Positions 1-6,120 of a stretch of DNA of 8,583 bases are shown one piece after another (position 1 is the stretch's first letter; each line of letters opens with the position of its first letter). The notes beneath the pieces are model-generated. The model had not been told where the DNA came from and made no database searches. It saw only the letters and a program-made list of their open reading frames with translations. A program made the position numbers and the translations under genes. The stretch is from assembly GCA_009701115.1 (NCBI GenBank), contig WLKR01000035.1, forward strand, positions 1-8,583, read 5' to 3'. The stretch comes from Actinomycetota bacterium. GTDB taxonomy: Bacteria; Actinomycetota; Acidimicrobiia; Acidimicrobiales; RAAP-2.

Positions 1-1
1 A

Positions 2-712
2 CCGTGTCTCTTTGGCGAGACGGCGAGCCCGAAGGGTGATGTGGTTCTTTACGGAAACTCCCATGTTGACAATTGGATTGCGCCTCTATCTAGCGCAATG
101 AAGGCTAAGGGATACCGCCTCAACGTCTTTGCCTTCGCGGGATGTCCCGCAACATCAATCGATTATTCCAAGGGCCCCTTCGCACTTCGAAGTGGAAACG
201 TGAATGACTGTCTCGCGTGGAACGCCAGCCTGCCAGCAAAAATCAGTGCAATTCAACCCAAAGCGATTTTCTACACCGGGGGACCAGAATTCTCCTCGCT
301 ACTGGGGGCCCAAGATCAAGCCTTCGCGACGGGGGTGAAAGGTCTCATGACACAAATGGGCTCAGCTCCAAAATTTATTCTCGGTACCACTCCGTCGCTC
401 AACGCCGCCGCACCAGCGTGTCTCGCGCAGCACAAGTCAGATGCCACGTTCTGCCAAATGAAGTATCGGGCAACGTCGTTCTACCCCAAGCTCATGCAGC
501 GTGACCAGGTGGTGGCTGGTACCACCAAGGCGACCTTGATACCGACCAATGCCATGTACTGCCAGCCCAACGCCCAAGATCGCCTTCAGTGGATTTGCCC
601 CGCGATAGTTGGCGGCATCGTCGTCTACACCGATACCAATCACACGACGCAGGAGTACTCCAAGAGGCTCGCCACGGTGCTCGCGAACGCCTTGGCACCC
701 CTCGTTAAGTAG
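2..712 (+). CDS. C-terminal SGNH domain of a surface acyltransferase (partial, 5' end outside window)
   Basis: The frame is open to the left edge, and the residues before the GTG at 41 (PCLFGETASPKGD, then VVLYGNSH) continue the domain, so 41 is not a real start. The block I motif, usually GDSH, is GNSH here, with the presumed nucleophile Ser at 59-61. Near the C-terminus, TDTNHTT fits the block V Asp-x-x-His. Seven cysteines in motifs such as AGCPAT, NDCLAW, FCQM, YCQP and WICPA follow the pattern of SGNH domains fused to acyltransferase-3 (OafA/YrhL-type) membrane proteins, and probably form disulfides outside the membrane. Such proteins O-acetylate cell-wall or surface polysaccharides. The membrane domain would lie upstream and cannot be seen. 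By eye the codon use seems more AT-tolerant than in the heme genes, and no functional tie to them is apparent. Family call is fairly secure; substrate unknown. Confidence 0.8.
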   Translation, partial: PCLFGETASPKGDVVLYGNSHVDNWIAPLSSAMKAKGYRLNVFAFAGCPATSIDYSKGPFALRSGNVNDCLAWNASLPAKISAIQPKAIFYTGGPEFSSLLGAQDQAFATGVKGLMTQMGSAPKFILGTTPSLNAAAPACLAQHKSDATFCQMKYRATSFYPKLMQRDQVVAGTTKATLIPTNAMYCQPNAQDRLQWICPAIVGGIVVYTDTNHTTQEYSKRLATVLANALAPLVK

Positions 713-731
713 TGCTTTCACAACTGCACTA
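710..731. repeat. Inverted repeat TAGTGC-N10-GCACTA at the proC promoter
   Basis: A perfect 6-base inverted repeat with a 10-base centre begins at the TAG stop of the SGNH gene and ends inside the candidate -10 box of proC. The centre contains TTCACAA (717-723), which equals one half of the Rex operator consensus TTGTGAA-N4-TTCACAA; the other half is not recognisable at the expected spacing. It could be an operator or a weak hairpin. There is no T-run after it, so an intrinsic terminator is unlikely. Confidence 0.4.
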
Positions 732-741
732 GCGTGTAGCC
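729..741 (+). promoter_or_regulatory. Candidate leaderless promoter (-10 TAGCGT) for proC
   Basis: TAGCGT at 730-735 fits the actinobacterial -10 pattern TANNNT and lies six bases before the ATG at 742, so transcription could begin at the A of ATG. No Shine-Dalgarno precedes this ATG, as expected for a leaderless message. The sequence from 727 to 744 matches the hemB start region at 15 of 18 positions. I see no convincing -35 box. Confidence 0.45.
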
Positions 742-1551
742 ATGGCATTTGACCTCATTATCGTTGGCGGCGGACGCATGGGCGGAGCGCTCGCCAAGGG
801 CCTCATCGCGGCGGGCTGGTGCACACCAGACCGTCTCGCGATCATTGAATCCGCGGTGCAAACGCGCAATGAACTCACAGCCGAACTGCCCGGCGTGACC
901 GTGCTCGCTTCGCTCGAACTCGAGCACGTCGACCCTGAGGTCACCAGCGCCATCTTGGCGGTCAAGCCCGATCAAGCCGAAGGCGCAGCCCGCCTCATCG
1001 GCGCCGTCGGTATCCGACGTGTGCTCTCAGTCGTCGCGGGACTTTCGACGAAGCGCATCGAAGCCACGCTGCCCAATGGTGCGGCCGTCATCCGCTCAAT
1101 GCCTAATACCCCCGTGCTCGTCGGCAAGGGTGTGTCAGCAATTTCCGGTGGCGATTTCGCAACCAAGGATGATCTGGACTGGGCCACGTCTGTGCTCGGT
1201 GCCGTTGGCATCGTTGTCCGTGTTAGTGAAAAGCACATGGATACCGTTACGGGACTATCTGGCCCCATGCCGGCCTACCTCTACATGGTGGTGGAGGCCT
1301 TAGTCGAAGCCGGTGTCCACCAGGGTCTCACGCGCGAAGTGTCACGACAGCTGGTGATCGGTACCTTCGAAGGTTCTGCCGCCCTCTTGGCTGCATCCGA
1401 CTCAACGCCTGAAGAACTCCGAAGCCAAGTGACTTCACCGGGTGGAACAACCGCCGCGGGGTTACGCATGCTCGAAGCACGTGCTGTTCGCGCCGCATTC
1501 CTCGAAGCTGTTGCCGCTGCCTCCGAGCGCAGTCGCCAACTGGGTCGCTAG
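742..1551 (+). CDS. proC: Pyrroline-5-carboxylate reductase
   Basis: This cytosolic enzyme reduces 1-pyrroline-5-carboxylate to L-proline with NAD(P)H, the last step of proline synthesis. At 269 residues it has normal family length. The N-terminal Rossmann fold shows GGGRMGG at 9-15, AVKPDQ at 73-78 and RSMPNTP at 118-124. The C-terminal helical dimer domain has EALVEAGVHQGL (185-196) and the substrate-site signature TSPGGTT at 231-237. The usual SGSGPAY is SGPMPAY here (173-179), with Pro-Met in place of Ser-Gly (or Ser-Ser), which is unusual. The ATG at 742 places the Rossmann motif at the expected distance from the N-terminus and has a -10-like box just upstream. rex follows after 14 bases, so the two are probably co-transcribed. 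The family call is secure. Confidence 0.95.
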   Translation: MAFDLIIVGGGRMGGALAKGLIAAGWCTPDRLAIIESAVQTRNELTAELPGVTVLASLELEHVDPEVTSAILAVKPDQAEGAARLIGAVGIRRVLSVVAGLSTKRIEATLPNGAAVIRSMPNTPVLVGKGVSAISGGDFATKDDLDWATSVLGAVGIVVRVSEKHMDTVTGLSGPMPAYLYMVVEALVEAGVHQGLTREVSRQLVIGTFEGSAALLAASDSTPEELRSQVTSPGGTTAAGLRMLEARAVRAAFLEAVAAASERSRQLGR

Positions 1552-1565
1552 GAACGGTCTCCATC

Positions 1566-2264
1566 ATGTCGAGTGCCATCAATCGCAATCGCCAACTGTC
1601 TGAGCCCACTATCGCCAGACTTCCGGTGTATCAACGAATCGCCCAAGAGATGCTGCGCCGTGGTTTGACCAAGACTGATTCGCAGCGACTCGGTGATCTC
1701 GCCGGCGTCACCGCCGCAACCGTTCGCCGTGACCTCTCGGGCCTCGGCCCGCTCGGTACGCGAGGCTCGGGATACGACGTGCAGACTCTTGAAGTCCAAA
1801 TCGATGAAGCTCTCGGTCACAACCGTCTCTACGACGTGGTCGTCATCGGACTTGGAAACCTTGGACGCGCGCTCGTGGGTTCCAACAACTTCCTCATTCG
1901 CGGAGCCCAGATTGTCGGGCTGTACGACGTGGATCCGCAGCTCGTGGGCACCGAGATTGCCGGCATCACTGTGCGCGATCCACGAGACGGCATCTTGCCG
2001 GCCACCATTGGTGTCATCTGCACACCTTCAGAGGTGGCCCAGGATGTAGCCAATGCTCTCGTGGGGGCCAATATTCACGCAATCTTGAACTTCTCGCCGA
2101 AGGTGCTCGAAGTGCCGGTAGGTACCGCTGTTCGGTACGTCGACTTCTCAATCGAACTACAGATTTTGGCCTACCACCTCACCAACGGAACCGGACCTCT
2201 CGGCGGTGGGCTTTTGCGTACATTGGGACTTACGACCCCGCCCGTTGCGGCTCGACCCTCCTAG
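1566..2264 (+). CDS. rex: Redox-sensing transcriptional repressor Rex
   Basis: Rex dimers bind operators when NADH is low and release them when NADH/NAD+ rises, which usually derepresses respiratory genes such as cytochrome bd. In Streptomyces coelicolor Rex also represses its own rex-hemACD operon. The protein has 232 residues. A winged-helix domain covers about 12-75: SEPTIARLPVYQRI, then the recognition segment TAATVRRDLSGLG at 49-61, then the wing GTRGSGYDV. A Rossmann domain follows with GLGNLG at 95-100, YDVDP at 120-124, NFSPK at 175-179 and the C-terminal VDFSIELQIL. The recognition segment differs from the common SAQVRKDLSYFG, so the operator may differ slightly. The ATG at 1566 follows a weak AGGAAC. 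Expression is probably from the proC promoter, and autoregulation is likely but not shown. Confidence 0.95.
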   Translation: MSSAINRNRQLSEPTIARLPVYQRIAQEMLRRGLTKTDSQRLGDLAGVTAATVRRDLSGLGPLGTRGSGYDVQTLEVQIDEALGHNRLYDVVVIGLGNLGRALVGSNNFLIRGAQIVGLYDVDPQLVGTEIAGITVRDPRDGILPATIGVICTPSEVAQDVANALVGANIHAILNFSPKVLEVPVGTAVRYVDFSIELQILAYHLTNGTGPLGGGLLRTLGLTTPPVAARPS

Positions 2265-2278
2265 CATGGGGGCGGAGG
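2257..2278 (+). promoter_or_regulatory. CCTCC/GGAGG pairing that could mask the hemA ribosome-binding site
   Basis: GGAGG (2274-2278), a strong Shine-Dalgarno four bases before the hemA GTG, is exactly complementary to CCTCC (2257-2261), the bases just before the rex TAG stop. With a 12-base loop, a read-through mRNA could fold so as to hide the site until ribosomes finishing rex open it, which would couple the two translations. Folding is inferred from the sequence only. Confidence 0.4.
2261..2268 (+). promoter_or_regulatory. Candidate internal promoter box CTAGCATG before hemA
   Basis: TAGCAT (2262-2267) fits TANNNT and matches the CTAGCNTG octamer found before proC and hemB. It contains the rex stop codon. 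Unlike the other two copies it lies 15 bases before the start codon, so a transcript from here would begin near 2274 and carry GGAGGTCAC as a very short leader. No -35 box is evident. Confidence 0.3.
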
Positions 2279-2282
2279 TCAC

Positions 2283-3545
2283 GTGTCTTTTCTCTCAGTT
2301 GGACTAAATCACGAGCGGGCAACCCTGGATTTATTAGAGCGCGTTACGGTCCCTGACGATGAATTCGGCAAGGCGCTCGGCACGCTGTTGGCGAACGCCA
2401 ATATCCAAGAGGCTGTCTTAGTCTCCACGTGCTTGCGCACTGAGGTCTACGCCGTTATCGATCGTTTTCACGGAGCCGTGGAAGAGATCACGGCCACGCT
2501 GGCGGCCATAACCAACGTTCCCGAAGATGAGATCTCACCCGTTTTAGAAATCCACTTTGATCGCGGTGTTTCGACCCATCTTTTTTCGGTAGCCGCTGGA
2601 CTGAAGTCAGTGGTGCCTGGCGAGTTTGAAGTACTCGGTCAGCTCCGACGCTCGCTCGAACGGGCCGAAGAAGAGCACGCCGTCGGTGCCGAGCTCTCCG
2701 CCCTCTTTCAGCGGGCTATTGCCGCCGGTCGAAAAGTCAGAAGCGAAACGGCTATTGCTCGGGGCACGACCAGCTTCGCGCAAGCCACCGTTGATCTCAT
2801 TCGCCACGAACTTGGCGACACCATAAGCGGCGCTACCGCCATTGTGTATGGCGCGGGCCAGTTAGGCCAGGGCATTGTCAAGGGACTGAGCGATGATCGC
2901 CTCGGACTCGAGCGCATCATGGTGGCCAATAGGACGGTGGCCAACGCCGATGCCGTGTCTGTGGAACCCGCCGATAACCGTATTCAGGCCATCTCCCTAG
3001 AGGAAGCGTCCCAGCACCTGCACCAAGCGTCGATTGTGGTGACGGCGATTGAAGTTCCCCACACACTCTTGAGCATCAGTGACTTTGCCGGTAGCCAAAA
3101 TCCGGTGCTCATCGTGGACCTCGGCATGCCCCGTGTCGTTGATGGTGATGTCGATACGCTGCTGCACGTTCGACGACTAGACATCGCACACCTCCGTGAA
3201 GTGATTGAACGCTCGTTGGCGGAACGTCGTGACGAAATACAAGCAGCCGAAGAAATCTTGAAGTCTGAAGTTGAGAAGTATCTCGAAGATCGCCGTTCAC
3301 GTGGTGCCGCTTCCATCGTGGCCGAATTGCGTGAGCGATTTGAAGATATTCGTCGAATGGAATTATCCAAGCGCCAGTCAGATTTTTCATTTATGACTGC
3401 GGATCAGTGGGAGATGGTGGAGTCACTAACTCGCTCAATCGTGGCCAAGATCGCGCACCAGCCCACCCTGGGTCTCAAAGATTCTGCCGGAACGGACCGA
3501 GGTCAGCGCCTTACCGAAGCGCTACGCAACCTCTTTGACCTGTGA
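2283..3545 (+). CDS. hemA: Glutamyl-tRNA reductase
   Basis: It reduces glutamyl-tRNA(Glu) with NADPH to glutamate-1-semialdehyde, the committed step of C5-route tetrapyrrole synthesis. At 420 residues it is full length. The catalytic domain carries VGLNHERA (6-13), nucleophile Cys50 in STCLRTEVY, His99 in THLF, and GLKSVVPGEFEVLGQ (106-120). The NADPH domain has YGAGQLGQ (189-196) and VDLGMPR (278-284). The C-terminal dimerisation helices run from about 300, with a charged stretch at 310-340. The residue after the catalytic Cys is Leu, where nearly all family members have Asn (STCNR). The GTG start is supported by GGAGG four bases upstream. Its stop overlaps the hemC start as GTGA. HemA commonly works with HemL to protect the unstable semialdehyde, and hemL is in the same cluster. 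Confidence 0.95.
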   Translation: MSFLSVGLNHERATLDLLERVTVPDDEFGKALGTLLANANIQEAVLVSTCLRTEVYAVIDRFHGAVEEITATLAAITNVPEDEISPVLEIHFDRGVSTHLFSVAAGLKSVVPGEFEVLGQLRRSLERAEEEHAVGAELSALFQRAIAAGRKVRSETAIARGTTSFAQATVDLIRHELGDTISGATAIVYGAGQLGQGIVKGLSDDRLGLERIMVANRTVANADAVSVEPADNRIQAISLEEASQHLHQASIVVTAIEVPHTLLSISDFAGSQNPVLIVDLGMPRVVDGDVDTLLHVRRLDIAHLREVIERSLAERRDEIQAAEEILKSEVEKYLEDRRSRGAASIVAELRERFEDIRRMELSKRQSDFSFMTADQWEMVESLTRSIVAKIAHQPTLGLKDSAGTDRGQRLTEALRNLFDL

Positions 3546-4438
3546 GCCACCTGCGACTCGCGACTCGTCGATCGCCACTAGCCCTGGCTCAGGCCACGGA
3601 GGTCGCGCGCCGACTCGAACTTTTCGGCACGACATGCGAAATTGTCGAGGTTGTTACAACTGGTGATCGTCAAAACGATGTTCCGCTCACCACAATTGCC
3701 GGTCAGGGTGTCTTTACCGCTGAGGTTCAACACGCTGTCTTGGAAGGACGAGCCGACGTGGCCGTCCACTCGGCCAAAGATCTTCCGTCGGTAACGCCCG
3801 AAGGCCTCATCATCGCCTGCGTCCCCGAACGTCGTGATCCGGCTGATGTACTCGTGGGCCGTTCATTGGCCGGTCTGGGACCGGGCGCTACGGTGGCCAC
3901 CGGCTCTCCTCGCCGCCGCTCCCTGCTGGCGGAGCGTCGCCCTGATCTGAACTTCGTGGAGCTCCGCGGAAATATGGCGGCCCGTCTCGCGGCCGTCAAC
4001 GAGTCGGGCATTGACGCCGTCGTGGCCGCAGCGGCAGCCCTTGATCGTCTCGGCTGGAGCGAACAGATCGCCGAGCGCCTCGATCCCGAATGGTTCGTTC
4101 CTCAAGTGGGCCAAGGGGCCATTGCTCTGGAAACCCGAACCGATGATGCAGTGACGCAGCAGGCACTCGCGGCGATTCACGATGCAGATGCGGCTGTTCG
4201 CCTTAGCTGCGAGCGCGCTTTTTTGGCCGAACTCGGAGCGGGCTGTGCGATTCCCGCCGCTGCCCACGCCACGTGGCATAACGGCACTCTCTCCTTAAGC
4301 GGAATGATGGCGGCACCATCGGGGATCCGTGTGCTGCGCTTTCGCGAGTCCGGTACTGACGCCCAGGCACTCGGAGTCTTGGTCGCTCGTTACATTCGTG
4401 ACGAACTAGGTGGCGGCGCACTGCCAACGAGTCGGTGA
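3542..4438 (+). CDS. hemC: Hydroxymethylbilane synthase (porphobilinogen deaminase)
   Basis: It links four porphobilinogen units into hydroxymethylbilane using a covalently bound dipyrromethane cofactor. The 298-residue protein is of family length. Visible motifs are LATRRSPLALAQ (6-17), VHSAKDLP (75-82) with catalytic Asp80, ATGSPRRR (119-126), RGNMAARL (142-149), VGQGAIALE (189-197) and LGAGCAIPAA (231-240) with cofactor-attachment Cys235. The arginines that bind the substrate carboxylates in the E. coli enzyme have counterparts at 9, 124, 125, 142 and 148. The mobile-loop motif GGKG is AGQG here (53-56), a mild divergence. The GTG start overlaps the hemA TGA (GTGA) and has no clear ribosome-binding site, so translation is probably coupled to hemA. 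Confidence 0.95.
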   Translation: MSHLRLATRRSPLALAQATEVARRLELFGTTCEIVEVVTTGDRQNDVPLTTIAGQGVFTAEVQHAVLEGRADVAVHSAKDLPSVTPEGLIIACVPERRDPADVLVGRSLAGLGPGATVATGSPRRRSLLAERRPDLNFVELRGNMAARLAAVNESGIDAVVAAAAALDRLGWSEQIAERLDPEWFVPQVGQGAIALETRTDDAVTQQALAAIHDADAAVRLSCERAFLAELGAGCAIPAAAHATWHNGTLSLSGMMAAPSGIRVLRFRESGTDAQALGVLVARYIRDELGGGALPTSR

Positions 4439-4439
4439 C

Positions 4440-5105
4440 GTGAAGCGCGTAACCCTGACGCGAGAGCCACCTCGAAACGACGAAGTACGTCTTCGTCTCG
4501 AAGGTCGCTGCTTCGTTCAAGAGCTCCCCTTGACCACCACTCGTGAATTTGAGGTGTCGGAAGTCGATCGTGCCCTGGACGGACTCGGTGAAGATCCCCA
4601 GTCCATTGTGGTCACGAGTGCTCGCGCCGCCATGTTTGTGACTAGGGCGCACCAACGCTTTCCGCGCGCCCTCGTGGTGGCCGTCGGTCCCGCCACCCTG
4701 CGCGCGCTCGAGCTGCAGGGCGTGTCAGACGCACGCTTATCGCCCGCTCTCTCGGCCACTTCAATCGCCTCGATGGACCTGGCGGCACCTGTACTTTCAC
4801 TCGGTGCCCTCCATCCTCGCCCCGAGCTAGCCAATGGCCTCGCGGCGCGTGGCTTGGCACACACGCACGTTGCCGTCTACGAAACCGTGCCTCGGGTGCT
4901 CACCAGCACGGATCAAGAACTGTTGGCTACCTCAGACGTTGTGGTCATCGGTGCCCCTTCGGCGTGGGCGGTGGCGTCTCCTCATATCCGCCCCGAAACG
5001 GTCGTAGTGGCTCAGGGCACGACTACGGCTGAGGTCGTCAGGGCAAACCACCCCGCCGTGGTGATGGCGGCCACCCCCGAAGAAATTGAGCAAGTCCTCT
5101 TTTAG
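4440..5105 (+). CDS. hemD: Uroporphyrinogen-III synthase
   Basis: It closes hydroxymethylbilane into uroporphyrinogen III with inversion of ring D. The family is poorly conserved, but the recognisable segments are in order: VTLTREP at 4-10 (the N-terminal vTRp motif), VVTSARAAMF (57-66), VAVGPATLRALELQG (80-94), VAVYETVP (144-151) with the conserved Tyr147, VVIGAPSAW (168-176) and VVAQGTTTAEVV (189-200). I chose the GTG at 4440, one base after the hemC stop, because it starts two residues before the first family motif. A GTG at 4410 would add ten residues inside hemC. The 221-residue product is short for the family (often about 250). It is a stand-alone protein; in many actinobacteria the domain is fused to a uroporphyrinogen-III methyltransferase. 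Its place between hemC and hemB supports the call. Confidence 0.88.
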   Translation: MKRVTLTREPPRNDEVRLRLEGRCFVQELPLTTTREFEVSEVDRALDGLGEDPQSIVVTSARAAMFVTRAHQRFPRALVVAVGPATLRALELQGVSDARLSPALSATSIASMDLAAPVLSLGALHPRPELANGLAARGLAHTHVAVYETVPRVLTSTDQELLATSDVVVIGAPSAWAVASPHIRPETVVVAQGTTTAEVVRANHPAVVMAATPEEIEQVLF

Positions 5106-5118
5106 TACATGAAATCGT

Positions 5119-5136
5119 GGCTACTAGCCTGAAGCC
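5119..5136 (+). promoter_or_regulatory. Candidate leaderless promoter (-10 TAGCCT) for hemB, within a palindrome
   Basis: TAGCCT (5125-5130) fits TANNNT and lies six bases before the ATG at 5137, the same spacing as the proC box. It is part of the octamer CTAGCCTG and of a perfect 11-base palindrome GGCTA-C-TAGCC (5119-5129). TAGTA at the hemD stop (5103-5107) also pairs with TACTA at 5122-5126. This would allow hemB-hemL to be transcribed apart from the upstream genes. No clear -35 box or Shine-Dalgarno is seen. Confidence 0.45.
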
Positions 5137-6120
5137 ATGACTTTCCCGACTGAACGTCCTCGCCGACTCCGCTCGACTGCGGCTCTTCGTCAATTGGTTG
5201 CCGAGACCACGCTGAGTTTGGACGACCTCGTGGCCCCCCTCTTTGTCGCCGAGGGACTTTCTGAGCCCAAGGCGATTTCTTCACTCCCCGGGCAGTTTCA
5301 GCACACCGTGCCGTCACTACTGGCTGAGGTGCGCGAGCTCTATCACCGCGGCGTGCGCAGCCTCATCCTCTTTGGGGTACCGAACTCCAAGGATGAGTTG
5401 GGTTCGGGAGCCTACGACGTCAACGGAATTGCCCAAGTTGCCCTTCGCGAAATCCGTAGTGAGTTCGGCGACTCGATGGTCATCATGTCGGACCTCTGCT
5501 TAGACGAATACACCTCACACGGCCACTGTGGCGTGGTGAAGGCCGACGGAACGGTCGATAACGACGCCACGCTCGAGCTCTACGTGCGCACCGCATTGGC
5601 CCAAGTGGAAGCCGGAGCGCACGTCGTGGCTCCGAGCGGCATGATGGACGGCCAGGTCGGCGCTATTCGCCAGGGTCTCGACGGGGCCGGCTATCTCGAC
5701 ACCGTCATTTTGGCCTACGCCGCCAAGTACGCCAGTGGTCTCTACGGACCGTTCCGTGAAGCTGTCGGCGTGGAAATTGCCAACGGTGGTAATCGCAAGA
5801 CCTACCAGCAAGATCCGGCCAATCGTCGCGAAGCACTCCGCGAGGCCCGGGCTGATGTTGAGCAGGGTGCGGACATCATCATGGTCAAGCCGGCCATGAC
5901 GTATCTCGATGTTGTCAGTGACCTTCGACGCGAACTCGATGTACCGCTGTGTGCGTATCACGTGAGTGGGGAGTACGCCATGATTAAGGCTGCCGCCGCC
6001 AACGGATGGATCGACGGCGAAGTCGTGGCTCTCGAACAATTGCTCGCAGTGCGTCGCGCCGGAGCCGATTTCGTTCTGACCTATTTCGCTAAAGAGATTG
6101 CTGAAGTGTTGCAACGATGA
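5137..6120 (+). CDS. hemB: Delta-aminolevulinic acid dehydratase (porphobilinogen synthase)
   Basis: It condenses two 5-aminolevulinate molecules to porphobilinogen. The 327-residue TIM-barrel enzyme is complete. Schiff-base lysines are Lys197 in YAAKYASGLYGPFR and Lys251 in MVKPAMTYLD. The metal loop SDLCLDEYTSHGHCG carries Cys121, Asp123 and Cys131, against Cys-Cys-Cys in zinc enzymes such as E. coli and Asp/Ala/Asp types in magnesium enzymes. From memory, mycobacterial HemB also has Cys-Leu-Asp-Glu here, so this is probably lineage-typical. VSGEYAMIKAA (277-287) is the usual C-terminal signature. The ATG at 5137 has no good Shine-Dalgarno but a promoter-like box six bases upstream. The gap to hemD is 31 bases, the widest in the cluster. 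Its stop overlaps the hemL start as ATGA. Confidence 0.96.
   Translation: MTFPTERPRRLRSTAALRQLVAETTLSLDDLVAPLFVAEGLSEPKAISSLPGQFQHTVPSLLAEVRELYHRGVRSLILFGVPNSKDELGSGAYDVNGIAQVALREIRSEFGDSMVIMSDLCLDEYTSHGHCGVVKADGTVDNDATLELYVRTALAQVEAGAHVVAPSGMMDGQVGAIRQGLDGAGYLDTVILAYAAKYASGLYGPFREAVGVEIANGGNRKTYQQDPANRREALREARADVEQGADIIMVKPAMTYLDVVSDLRRELDVPLCAYHVSGEYAMIKAAAANGWIDGEVVALEQLLAVRRAGADFVLTYFAKEIAEVLQR

Noticed and set aside
41..43. GTG at 41 as the start of the first gene
   Set aside because: The frame is open to the window edge and the upstream residues, including a Cys, fit the SGNH domain, so this is an internal Val.
710..731. Intrinsic terminator for the SGNH gene
   Set aside because: The stem is only six base pairs and no T-run follows; the repeat ends in the proC -10 box and is better read as a possible operator.
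4410..4412. GTG at 4410 as the hemD start
   Set aside because: It adds ten residues inside hemC ahead of the family N-terminal motif; the GTG at 4440, right after the hemC stop, fits better.
4203..4655. Minus-strand open frame of 150 codons across the hemC-hemD junction
   Set aside because: Arg/His-rich shadow sequence opposite two recognised genes, with no motif of its own.
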